Program-made: the position numbers and the translations under genes
Source: Bombardia bombarda
Taxonomy: Eukaryota > Ascomycota > Sordariomycetes > Sordariales > Lasiosphaeriaceae
Direction of reading: 5' to 3'
Assembly (NCBI GenBank): GCA_030512295.1
Contig: JAULSR010000002.1
Location: 8,804,001-8,868,000 of the forward strand
DNA length: 64,000 bases
Shown here: piece by piece, positions 35,342-45,534 of the stretch
How the letters are laid out: each line of letters starts with the position of its first letter
Position numbering within the stretch: the first letter of the stretch is position 1
The notes under the pieces: model-generated
Told to the model about the DNA's origin: nothing
Databases searched by the model: none
Seen by the model: the letters and a program-made list of their open reading frames with translations, nothing else

Positions 35342-35645
35342 ACAGCCGCAGCATCATCGTCCGAGCCTCTTTCGCTATATCTTCCCCTCTGCATTCCGCG
35401 ACAGATACCGTGAGCGACTGTTCAGCTTCCGCCACGAGACCATCCCCCGCTACAAGTCCCGGCTGCAGAGTCGCATCTATCGCTTCATCCTCGACCGCCA
35501 GCGCCAGCACCGCGACCAAACCCGCATCGTCGATCGCGTCCGCCGCCAGAGTCGCCGCGTGCTCTTTGGCCCCAAGAGAGATGCCCACGCGCTTCTGCCT
35601 CCATCCCCGCCTCCAGCCGCGACCCAGGACGCCAAGCGCTCAAAG
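33939..35645. other. Divergent region between F-box and App1-type genes
   Basis: Must contain promoters of both genes. The right half (35175-35645) is an open frame continuous with the App1-type gene but lacking an ATG. It includes a CAG/CAA tract at 35288-35347. No other gene or RNA is recognisable. Confidence 0.5.
35288..35347 (+). repeat. CAG/CAA glutamine-type repeat
   Basis: About 20 alternating CAG and CAA triplets, which would encode poly-Gln in the frame continuous with the App1-type gene. They lie upstream of its first ATG and so probably in its leader. Confidence 0.9.
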
Positions 35646-38306
35646 ATGACCTCGCAGTATGGATATGGCGATGGACGATACGGCTATGGCGCCGGTGGTG
35701 GTGGTGGTGGTGGTGGTGGTGGTGGTGGTGGCGGTGGCGTTGGAACCCCAGGGTCTACCGGTCCTGGAGGACTGCTCGAGCGCGGCGTCAGACGGAAGAA
35801 GCTAGCCGCCATGGCAGGCAGCATCTACCGCGCCGGCGCGGCTGCTGCGTCGGAGCTGAAGGAGCAGTACAACAACACCAGGATACGAGGGGTTGAGCCC
35901 TTGGACTCGAGCCAGATGTCCATACCGGGTTCGTTTCCCGGCGTGTCCATCATCACCAAGGGAGAGGAGCAGATGGTGCTGTTTCCGTCGTATGCCAAGA
36001 GGCACGTCAGAGAATCTGCTGGTTCCAGGTCTGACCCTTCGACACCGTCCTCTTCTGCTGCCGCCGCTCAGATGGGCACGAGCGAGGAAGATTACTGGCG
36101 CCAGGAATGGGCCAGGATGGAAGACGAGAAGGCCGTGGTGGATGTGGACGTCCGGGGCTGGATATATAACCCGAGCAGGGCGCCCATGACACGCCGGAAT
36201 CGCATGCTGATTGGTCTTGCCCGTCGCCTCAGCGGTATCCCGGCGCCGACGATACAGTCGGACCAGGCGAACACGCACGAGGAGCGTGAACGCATGCGAG
36301 AAGAGCGGAGAATTGCGCAGGAGGCCAAGGAGATCGAGAGGAGAGGCCGGGGCGAGGAGGAGATTGCTAATAGGGGAGGCTATAGCGAGAAGCCTAGAGA
36401 AGGAGGCGATTCCGAGGTCGATGATAGCTATGGAAGACCGAGGAGCGGAAGTCAAACACCGGTTTCACCACCGCCTTCGCCAACCTTGTCAGCCAGGACC
36501 AACACGCAAACACAGACGCAGTCTTCAGAGCTGACAGACGCCGAGTTGGCCGTGGCTAATGCAAATCTCATGGCGCGCATAGGGCCCTTCATGACGTCGC
36601 CTCTGGTGCAGCATCCCATCACCATATTCTTCTACAACGACAAGCAGTCAGTCTCCCGGACAGTCATGACCAACGACGCTGGCCACTTTATAATCCGTGC
36701 TGCATTGGAGTTTGTCCCGACGCATGTGCGTGTTTTGGCGAACGAGAATATCTCGGCCACGGAACCCGTTCAGATTATTGAGCCGAGGGGGATAAGCCTG
36801 ATCAGCGATATCGATGACACTATCAAGCGCTCAAACATTCACATGGGCGCTCGCGAGATTTTCAGGAACACATTCATCCGCGACCTAGCCGACCTTACTA
36901 TTGATGGAGTACGGGAGCTGTACAACTCGCTGCATGATATGGGTGTCAAGGTGCATTACTGCTCCAACAGCCCCTGGCAGCTGTTCCCTGTCTTGGCCAC
37001 ATACTTCCTCACAGCCGGCTTACCTCCAGGATCTATCCATCTCAAGCAGTACAGCGGCATGCTTCAGGGGATATTCGAGCCGGTGGCTGAGCGGAAGAAA
37101 GGCACGCTGGAAAGAATCCTGCGAGACTTCCCTGAGAGGAAGTTCTTGCTTGTTGGTGACAGCGGCGAGGCTGATCTCGAGGTCTACACAGATCTGGCCA
37201 TTGCGCATCCAGGCCGGGTCTTGGCAGTCTTTATTCGTGATGTCACGACCCCCGAGCAGGCGGGCTACTTTGACTCTGGGTTCAGCCTCGATAGCCGCGG
37301 GCCGCGCAGCAGGCAAGGAAGCACGCGGACTCAGGCCGAGGATAACAATAGCAGCAGTAGTTACGGTAGCGGGCCGGCAACCAAGCCCGAGTTGCCTCCG
37401 CGCGTTCTGACTGCCCCGCCGAGCGTCCCTCCACGGCCGACCATGGGGACGCTCATAGATCTCTCAGACGAGCCTGAGCAGATGAGCTCCGGTTCATCCT
37501 CTCAGAGGAGCAGCAGCGTAACCTCGGCTGTCGACCTGCTCTCCAAAAAGACACCACCCCCGCGTCCTGTTAAGCCAAGATCGCTGCGCAGCGCCCCATC
37601 GGATATCGGCCTCGGCATCACGGCGACTGCTGATGCCCGCGGAAGCAGCAGCAGCAGCAGCAACGGCCCCCCACCGGCAGCGCCCAGCCCGCGGGTGCGC
37701 AAACTTTCGGGAAATAATAACTATAACAACAATATCAACGGCACCCCACACCCACTGGCTCAGACTCTGAACTCGTCCGACCAGAACCTGCCCCTGACAA
37801 AGAGCATGAGTGCCTCCTCAAGCGGCAGCAACACAAGGATCATCCCGCCACCGCCGCCGCCGCCGCCGCCGCCCCGCCGTCGCGGCACGGGCAGCACACA
37901 GAACACCAGCCCCAATCAGCAGCAGCAGCCGTACCAAGAGCGGAGGACAAACTCAAACTCCAGCCCGAGCAACAACCTCGGCGATCTCGCCGCGCTGCCG
38001 GCTGCTGCGTTCACAGGGCATCCACCGCAGCCTAACAATGGAGACGGTGGCGCGCCGGTTTTGACGGTAAATAAGAAGTTGGACCTGTGGCGGAGACGGC
38101 TGGCGAGGGCGCATGAGGTCTTGGACGGGCAGGGCGTGCCGCTTTATACGTGGCGGAAGGGGGAGGATGTGATTGCTGAGGCAGAGGGGATTGTTAAGGA
38201 GGCGATGAGGGGGATGGGGTTGGGTGGGGGTGGGAGTGGGAGTGGGAGTGGGAGTGGGAGTGGGAGTGGGGATGGGAAGGGGGGGGGGGTAGGGGAGATT
38301 TGGTAG
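35646..38306 (+). CDS. APP1: App1-type phosphatidate phosphatase
   Basis: App1 is a Mg-dependent phosphatidate phosphatase of the HAD type that associates with cortical actin patches and endocytic proteins in yeast. One exon encodes 886 residues from the first ATG in frame. Order: Gly/Tyr-rich N-terminus with 13 or more Gly, then RRKKLAAMAGSIYRAGAAAA and VRGWIYNPSRAPMTRRNRML. A disordered charged region precedes a beta-rich domain. The catalytic domain starts at ISLISDIDDTIKRS with the DxDxT motif at 388-392 and continues with VHYCSNSPWQLFPVL, HLKQYSGMLQGIFEP and LLVGDSGEADLEVY. All expected HAD residues are present. The C-terminus is long and Pro/Ser-rich, with a run of Pro suited to SH3 binding, a basic helix (LDLWRRRLARAHEVLDGQ) and a Gly-Ser tail from a GGGAGT repeat. 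An N-terminal extension is possible. Confidence 0.92.
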   Translation: MTSQYGYGDGRYGYGAGGGGGGGGGGGGGGGVGTPGSTGPGGLLERGVRRKKLAAMAGSIYRAGAAAASELKEQYNNTRIRGVEPLDSSQMSIPGSFPGVSIITKGEEQMVLFPSYAKRHVRESAGSRSDPSTPSSSAAAAQMGTSEEDYWRQEWARMEDEKAVVDVDVRGWIYNPSRAPMTRRNRMLIGLARRLSGIPAPTIQSDQANTHEERERMREERRIAQEAKEIERRGRGEEEIANRGGYSEKPREGGDSEVDDSYGRPRSGSQTPVSPPPSPTLSARTNTQTQTQSSELTDAELAVANANLMARIGPFMTSPLVQHPITIFFYNDKQSVSRTVMTNDAGHFIIRAALEFVPTHVRVLANENISATEPVQIIEPRGISLISDIDDTIKRSNIHMGAREIFRNTFIRDLADLTIDGVRELYNSLHDMGVKVHYCSNSPWQLFPVLATYFLTAGLPPGSIHLKQYSGMLQGIFEPVAERKKGTLERILRDFPERKFLLVGDSGEADLEVYTDLAIAHPGRVLAVFIRDVTTPEQAGYFDSGFSLDSRGPRSRQGSTRTQAEDNNSSSSYGSGPATKPELPPRVLTAPPSVPPRPTMGTLIDLSDEPEQMSSGSSSQRSSSVTSAVDLLSKKTPPPRPVKPRSLRSAPSDIGLGITATADARGSSSSSSNGPPPAAPSPRVRKLSGNNNYNNNINGTPHPLAQTLNSSDQNLPLTKSMSASSSGSNTRIIPPPPPPPPPPRRRGTGSTQNTSPNQQQQPYQERRTNSNSSPSNNLGDLAALPAAAFTGHPPQPNNGDGGAPVLTVNKKLDLWRRRLARAHEVLDGQGVPLYTWRKGEDVIAEAEGIVKEAMRGMGLGGGGSGSGSGSGSGSGDGKGGGVGEIW
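35694..35737 (+). repeat. (GGT)n poly-Gly tract in App1-type gene
   Basis: GGT/GGC triplets encode a run of Gly soon after the start codon. The tract is purely repetitive and likely length-variable. Confidence 0.9.
38231..38270 (+). repeat. (GGGAGT)n hexamer at the 3' end of App1-type gene
   Basis: Six to seven GGGAGT hexamers encode Gly-Ser dipeptides in the last 25 residues of the protein and are followed by a run of nine G. Confidence 0.9.
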
Positions 38307-39752
38307 GAGGGTAATGTATTAGGGGTAGTTGAATGCTGTGCAGAGTGAAACAAGGAGGAGAGAGGATAGCGGATTGAGGCTGGATAGGGCACAATAGGAT
38401 AAAATTAGGATGAAGAGAGGGGGGGATATACACTACGGTGGTGACGGTTGTTGTTGGATTGACGGTTACAAGTGTGGGTACTTGGTGCGTTGGGTATCGG
38501 GCCACACACCCACTTAAGCTTATGAACATGTTAGTTGATCATGATGATGCTTACATAGCTACATACTGGGTACATAGACAGTTGGACGCGTAAAAACGAG
38601 GGTCTGTAAAATATACATACAGGCAATATTCGTGGTAGCGGTGGTAGTTGTGGGACACACAATCCATCTTTGGAGTACTTCAAGCAGCAATAACAAAGCA
38701 TGGCGTTTGGTTGGGTTCAAATACATTGCGGACTTGAGAATTAGAGGGGTGAATAAACAAACTGTCTTTCCCAGGTCCTACTTCACCATGGTGCTAGTAA
38801 ATTTGTGAGTCAGTGGTTCCATGGCCCCGATACCCATTGGACACATTGGTAGGCAACATTAGAGAATCTCATACTTGCTGAGAGAGATGTGTTGTGTGTT
38901 TTTAAGTATTCCTTTCACAAAGTGCGTCTTTGACGTATCATTCTCGTCCTTTAGCTTGGGCACTACCTATTTATTTGCTCAGTGCCACCCAGTTCTACAA
39001 TCAACATCGTACACCTTAACCAATCGCTCGCTCGCTCTTCCTTCCGTACACGCTCACCCTTTCGCCCCACCATAGCTTACAAACAAATAAATAGGCAAGA
39101 GAAAGAATTCCTTCACAATCTCCCAACCACCACAGCCCAAAACAAAGACTTCCCCAAGCATAGCAATAAACCGCTTAAAGTACAGATATATAGTACATAC
39201 AACACAGGCCCACCGAGGCAGGTGGGTATATCTGACTGACCACCTTAACTCCCACCATCCATCCATCTTCATGCCAGTGACTCCGAAGCCCCAATACACA
39301 CAACACCTGTACCATCACTCCATGTACGATGTCCTTTGAGATACCTTGACCATACGAACAACGCCATCTGCCATGCTCTCTACTCTGCCTTAGCACACAC
39401 CAACACCTGGTACCCTTGTACTCCCCAGTGTACACCAACACCCAGCATCCAGTTACCCCCAGCAGCAAACCCCTTCCGGACGGTGAATGAATAACCACCA
39501 GCTTTGCTCCAGAAATGCAAAATAAATAGGGAAGAAACGCATCGCAAAAAAAGGAAAAACAACTCAGGAGAGAAACCAAAGATGGCGTCCAGAAATTTGG
39601 GAAAGCACAAGTCCGCATTCCCCGTCATCATCTCCGGCCAACCACACCCAACCGCAAGAGACACTGACACTAAAGAAACGCCTCCTCATAGCGTCATGTC
39701 ATGTCACGTCTCAGATCACTCACCCAGTTATCCGTCCCAGAACCCGCTTCGC
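38307..39752. other. Convergent intergenic region
   Basis: Lies between the 3' ends of the App1-type and phosphodiesterase genes. Open frames on either strand are short and without protein-like composition. AT-rich patches and low-complexity CACC/CCAT sequence are present; no RNA gene is found. Confidence 0.5.
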
Positions 39753-42651
39753 TCACAAGTACAACGACTGCCCAACGCTGCTAACTATGTACTCACACCC
39801 AAACTGCGCCTCAGCCTCATGCGCCCGCAGCTCCTCGAGGATCACATCGCCGGTGTAAGGCCCGTCATTGAGCTTATCCTTGACGTGAATCACAACAACT
39901 CTGAGTCCCTTTAGGGGCAGTCGCAGGTGGTACGGCACCGCAGGCGGCGTATGGGCCGTAGCGGCGGAGCTGAGCGGCGTGACGGGGCCCGACATCATTT
40001 CGATATCGCGCAGTGTGAGCTCAGCTGTTGGCGTTGAGATGTGCGGAGATTCGGTGGTGCCCTGCTCATCTGACAGGGTGCTGGACTCGACGCGCCGAAA
40101 GGGCTTGACGACAGTCTTGGGAGAGACAGGGTCTTCGCCCGTGAGGCTACGGGTGCTGGTGGAGTTATGATTCTGCGTGATGCCGTTGCTTCTGTGTTGC
40201 TCTTCCGACGTTCCATTCGAGAGAGGGACAGCTCCTTGTTCATCAACAGCCCCACTGGCTGATGACCGAGTAGCTTGTGACGACGTTGTTGTCTTCCGCC
40301 TTGTCAAGAGGCTCGCCGTCTCGTCAATGCTCTCCCTCTTACGCTTCTTCTTCTTGTCGCTGCCGCTTGCGTATTCTGAATGGCTTCTATCCACGGAGTT
40401 ACTGCCGGGGCCACCAGCTACGTTGTGGTCATGAAAGAGGGCAAGCCTCGCCTCATTCACTTCATGTGCCAGCGCTTTCATCTCCTCGGCAATGAAGCGT
40501 GGCGTGAGGTGGCCATACAGACGGTCGACCGACTGAGAGTCGTCATAGCTGCACTCGATGAAGATGGCAGCTAGCTTGCCGGCGGCGATCTTGGGCCCTG
40601 CCTCCCGCCAGATCTGATGGTTGCGCGGTGACAAGCTGACGCTGTCGGGCTCGACGTCTCCAAAGATTAGAACCTCACGCCCTGTCACCACGTCGCGGAT
40701 GAAGTACGCTGAGCTGTCGTAAACGCACACGGATTCGCCAGTAGAGTGGCCGCCCGAGACAGAGCTAGCGAGCCCGGTGGTGGAAGCTGTTGCCTGGCTA
40801 TTTTGCATGCGCTCTTGATCGCGCTGCTGCTGTTGTTGCTGCTGCAAAAATGTGCTGAGGCTTGGATTGGCCGAGTTTGCCGAGTTGTGGTGCGCGATAG
40901 TACGAGGAGACAGGAGCGGCATACTAGCACCCATGCCGACACCGATAGGCCCTATTGACATTGAAGAGCCGTCAAAGCTGGCGTGCCGTGCGCTGCTAAC
41001 GCTCCCACGATGACTATGGCGCTCGATGCAGTGGCCGTGACTGACGCCCCAGACCTTGACGGCTAGGCCATCACTGATCTCGAGATAGCCCTTGCCCTCA
41101 CCCTCTCCCAGCGCGGGTGAGCCCCCTTCTACCAGACGCATGTATGTCACAAGGCCGGCTCCATTATTCTCATCGCTGAGATTGGGCCAGATGACGTTGT
41201 TGAAGATGTGTTTCTTGAAGGCGGCGATGGTGCTAGGGAGCCCAGCTAACCGTTTGGGCCTTGAGCCTGGCAAGCCGGCAGTGTTGATAACAAAACCGGA
41301 TATGTGATCTAGGTGAGGGTGAGTGATGAGGTAGGTGTCTATGAGACTCCTATGTATGTGGGCTGCGTTGGCAGCAGGTCTCTTGTGCGGAACTTCAAGT
41401 CCAGCAAAGGGGCCTGCCGTGAGTGTGTATGGAAGCACATGCTCGTCAGTGAGACCAGTGTTAGCTGGCTGCGTGTCTTCCAGGATCTTCACAATGGCTC
41501 CAAGATGCACGCCTGCGTCGACAGCGACGATAGAACCTTTGCTCCATCCCGAAGCGAGTGAACGGACAAGGAAGGCGGTGACGTTAGTCTCTAAGGGTCC
41601 TCCACCGGAGCCCTGAGAAGATACATGTTAGTCAGAGCACGAGTGCAGACATGATACGATAGAAGGATTGTGAAATTCTATCAATTGGTGGTGAGAGCTC
41701 GTCATCTCGACAGGGACTGGGTTGCATGTCTCGATTGCACTCACACTCAGACACTGCGCTAAGCCTCATGTGCACATCCAAGACTGGGGGGGCGAAGGCA
41801 GGATGCATTGATGAATAAAAAGCAGCAACGATGATTGACAGGCTTCCCGACGGGTCTGAAACATGGCTTTGTGTGCCGAGGATAGCATGCAGCTCAACAA
41901 AGAGTTGAAAGAAGGGAAGTTGTGCGACATTGTTCTTGTGTCACATTTTGCTTCTATGTGGCGTTTATAGCAGCAGCAGATAAGCAGGCAACCGTCCGAG
42001 TTCACACATGCATTGCATGCGAGGGAGAACAAAGAAGCCACTCGACTCGTCTCCCGGGCGGGGTTTGCTTTGTTGGGCGGGGAAGAGCAAAGCCAATAAA
42101 AAGTAAAGTGTCTGAGAGTGGCGGGATGCATCACCGTTGTGGGCGGGCCGGGGAAAGTTGACGATGAGAGGGAGTGATGAACGAGAAATTGCAGCGGGCG
42201 GCAGCTACCTGAGCTAGCTAGCAGTGTGCCGTGGAAGCTGCAAAGCTAATTCGCACATGAGGTGATGGAGGGGAAGGTGGTGAGGTTCGGAGGTAGGTAG
42301 GCAGGTGGGTAGGTGGTACTTTGGGGAAGGTAGCATCCACCACCTATGTACCTGCCTCGCGACAAGGCAGGCACGATGGGGGATGAACACCGGTTCCGTT
42401 ACACAAAACGGGAAATAAGAAGGGGCGGGACCACCCTGCCTGTGCAAGAATGGAGATGGTTGTTTGTGGCCATGTGTGTGTGTGTGCTCGTATGTGTATG
42501 CGGATATGTCTCGGGTGTGAAGTTAATTAAAAAAAGAGAAACGAAATGAACATTGGCAACTTACAAGGACAATCACCTGCAGCGCTGGGGAAGCGCCGGC
42601 GGCCGTTGCATCATCGCTATCCGCTCCTTCTCCTCCTACGCCTCCTCCCAT
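39753..42651 (-). CDS. Class II (low-affinity) 3',5'-cyclic-AMP phosphodiesterase
   Basis: Hydrolyses cAMP and so lowers protein kinase A signalling; the yeast counterpart is Pde1. Exons are 42651-42565 and 41612-39753, with donor GTAAGT, acceptor CAG and branch site CTAAC, giving 648 residues. The junction joins ALQVIVL to GSGGGPLETNVTAFLVRS, which is the conserved start of class II enzymes, so no exon is missing between them. The metal-binding motif HPHLDH is at 127-132 in TYLITHPHLDHISGFV. Further family blocks are KVWGVSHGHC, SSAYFIRD, LIFGDVEPD, AIFIECSYDDSQ, DRLYGHL and LRVVVIHVKDKLNDGP. Long Ser/Thr-rich inserts interrupt the core (about 200-265 and 390-560), as is common in filamentous fungi. 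The C-terminus CEYIVSSVGQSLYL fits the family. The first intron is 952 nt, very long for a fungus. Confidence 0.92.
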
Positions 42652-45109
42652 GGCAAATTGACCTTTTGCCCTGAAGACAGGCGGAAGGAGTAGAGGAGGG
42701 ACGGGACTCGTGAGAAATGATGTTATAGGTAGAGAGTGAGGTGAAGATTGGAGGCTGGACGGTGATGCGGGCGGCGCTGTATGAAGATGTCGGATGTGGG
42801 AGCCGGGACCGAGACAACGGCTGTTTCTCTATTGTCTCTTTTCCTCCTCCTGTGGCGATTCGTTACCCGTTGGTCGGGAAGCGAGTTGGGTCGTCGAGTC
42901 AAGACCAGGAATGCGCCGCAATGAGACTCTTGTGCAGTGGCCGTTATGTAGGCCGCTATGTAAGGTGCCTGCGTGCTGCGGGGAACCGAAAACCCCGACT
43001 TGGCCACCTTACGAAGGTCCAAGGTGATTCGCTTGGTTCAACTTGCTGCCTTCTTTGGTATGTATGTTGTTGCTGTGTCAAGGTGCGCAGCTGCAGTTAA
43101 TAAGTGATCAGCGCTGGTTGTGAGTTGGCTGAAGTGACCTGAGTTACCTTGGTTATGGTAGAGTAATAAGGTGTGTGGGTGCCCTGGCTGGGTTGGTGCG
43201 GCAAGGAGCTAAGGCAGGTTAAAGGTACCTACGAGATACGTCCAGATTCGTTCTAATCGGGAGGCCCTTTTTTTGGGGGGGGGGGGGGGGGGGGGCCTCT
43301 TTGCTTTTTTAAATATCCAAGCTACCCGTAACGTGTGCCAACGGCCGACTTTATCTTGAACAAGGTTCGCCCGTTCGCCGATGGATACTCCTTTCGTCTT
43401 CCCGTTGTGCTAGTTTGTCTGCGTGTGATTCAAGGAACCGCAGGGCTGGGACCAGTCATCTGGCAAAAAGGCTACTACAGCGAAGAGGAGGCCAATGGAA
43501 TGGAACGGCGCCCGGTCTTGCACTCTCTTTCTGGAGCGCCACCACCTCCCGTCCCGTCGACTTGCCTTCCACGGACTGATTTGATTGACTATGTATGCAC
43601 TGGTCTTCTGTCCGTCTTGTTTGGGGTTCTTCACTTGGTGCAGCGCGCAACAAACCGCAACACGTGGCGGCAATGGGGTTGATGGAGGATGAGAAGCCAG
43701 AAGCTAGCCGGCTTTCGTGTGGATGGAAGAGCGAGGTGGCGGTTGGCTTGTTGTCGCGTCGCGAGAGGCAAAAGAAAAAGAATAAAATGGTAGGTAGAGC
43801 AAAGTCAAGCCCCTTGTTTGGGGATGAAGAAGATAGGCCAGGGCGACGCTGCATTTATGTCCTCTTCGAGCCACCTCCCTACCTACCTTTGGTGCTTCAC
43901 CTACCTAGCCGTATTTTTTACTCGGGTCACCACTGGGTCAGCTGCCTGCCTGCCGGCCTGGACTCTGGAGCATGTCGCCACGAGAGGCGGGATGGATAGC
44001 TTCCATGCTCAGAACATTCCAAGGCAAACATTCCAAGGCAACGTCCTTGTCTCGATAATCTCTCGCCCACAGCTCTAGCTCGAGCTGGTTGCCTGGCGGC
44101 TCCATTCCTGGGGCGCGTCCTGCTGGCGCGAGGCTTCACTGGTCTGTGAGCCCATCTACCTAAGATAGGTAGCTGAAGCTCGAAAGCAGGCCGGCCTGAC
44201 TCTCTCCATCCCATGTCTGCCTTGGCGTTGTGCTGTGTACGTATGCACATATCGCGATACCTGGCGGGATGGGAGGGTGAGGTGGTAGGTATTTCCAGGT
44301 TTTAGCGGCAGCAGGTGGGTGTGTGCACTGTGCAGGTCCCTCGGACTTGCCGCAGCGTTGCCCGTTGCTGCTGCAGGCGGGCCTGCTAGCGACCTCTAGC
44401 TGCACTGCAGGGTTCCATACCTGAGGAGGTGGGTCCTCCGATTTGTCCAACGAGCCCTGGGTCGCCCTTGCTCTTGCTTTTACCTATTGTGCTCCCCCAC
44501 AAGCTCGGAACGGCTGCTGCATCCCATCTCCAATCGATAAAACCAATGCAACCGAATCAGGCGGCAGGTCCCAACTGTTTATTCATTGGCGCGGCTTGCA
44601 GCATGCCTGCAGTCCATTGCATCACCACATCTATCCCTTCTCAAGGTCCACTTCGAGCCACTGCATCAGGGGTGGGAGAATCACAAGCCCAGCGAGGCAA
44701 GGGACAGACTCGCTCACACCGATGAGAGCAACACCAGCCCCGATCACATCATGAGCACACAAGAACTATACGAGGACTTGGGGTGGGAGGATGACTAGCT
44801 GGGCTAGTCAACTATCCGGCGCAGACAGCGGTCGTAGGATGGGCGATTTCAAATACAATTGCAGATGCTACCGCTACTCAAGTCCCCAGGCAGCTAGGCT
44901 TCTCTAGTATAGAGTTTGATGGCGGTTGATTATTACCTCCCTCATATTGCCCTCATATTGCATCCTTTCTCTAGTACCAAACTCCTATATACTAGTCCAG
45001 CTATTGTTACATAAGTAGCAGAAATCATACATCCATCATCTTCCGTATACATACTCCAAGACTCCAGAACGCCCGATTTTTATAGCACCAATTACACACG
45101 ATTTTGTTC
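42652..45109. other. Intergenic region with long poly-G tract
   Basis: About 2.5 kb upstream of the phosphodiesterase and downstream of the unknown minus-strand gene. Frames such as 43335-43682 and 43595-43999 have no protein-like features. It contains T7G21 at 43268-43295 and a 14-bp direct repeat, ACATTCCAAGGCA, near 44012-44042. No RNA gene is recognised. Confidence 0.5.
43268..43295 (+). repeat. T7 followed by G21 homopolymer
   Basis: Seven T are followed by 21 uninterrupted G. It is capable of forming quadruplex DNA and is a site where length is unreliable. Confidence 0.95.
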
Positions 45110-45491
45110 CTAGTACGAGTGAGGTTTGCGGTTGTCCTTCCTGCCCTTATCTTCCTGGTTCTGAACAAAGTTGTACACCTCAAGCTTCTGGCGGTCATTC
45201 AGTTTATCAACTGTCGACTGCAGATTCGTTCCAAGACGGTTCTTATAACCCACAAGAAGGTCCCTTTGATATGGATGCATGCCTTCCAACATCTTCTTCT
45301 GGATATCCAGCGGCAGGGTTTTCAAATATTTCTGAAACTCCTCAGTTTGCTGCCGTGTCAAGTGGACCGAATGAAGAGGTGGATTGTCGTCTATCACGAT
45401 TACATGCGGTGTGCCCCTTGGTTCTGAGGAGTGTGAGGAGTCCGAGAAGTCTTTATCCTCTTACCCACTGGGCTACCATCATCACCACCAT

Positions 45492-45534
<43 letters not shown>

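Noticed and set aside
43335..43999. Two plus-strand frames upstream of the phosphodiesterase gene
   Set aside because: No codon bias or recognisable motif; composition like the surrounding intergenic DNA.
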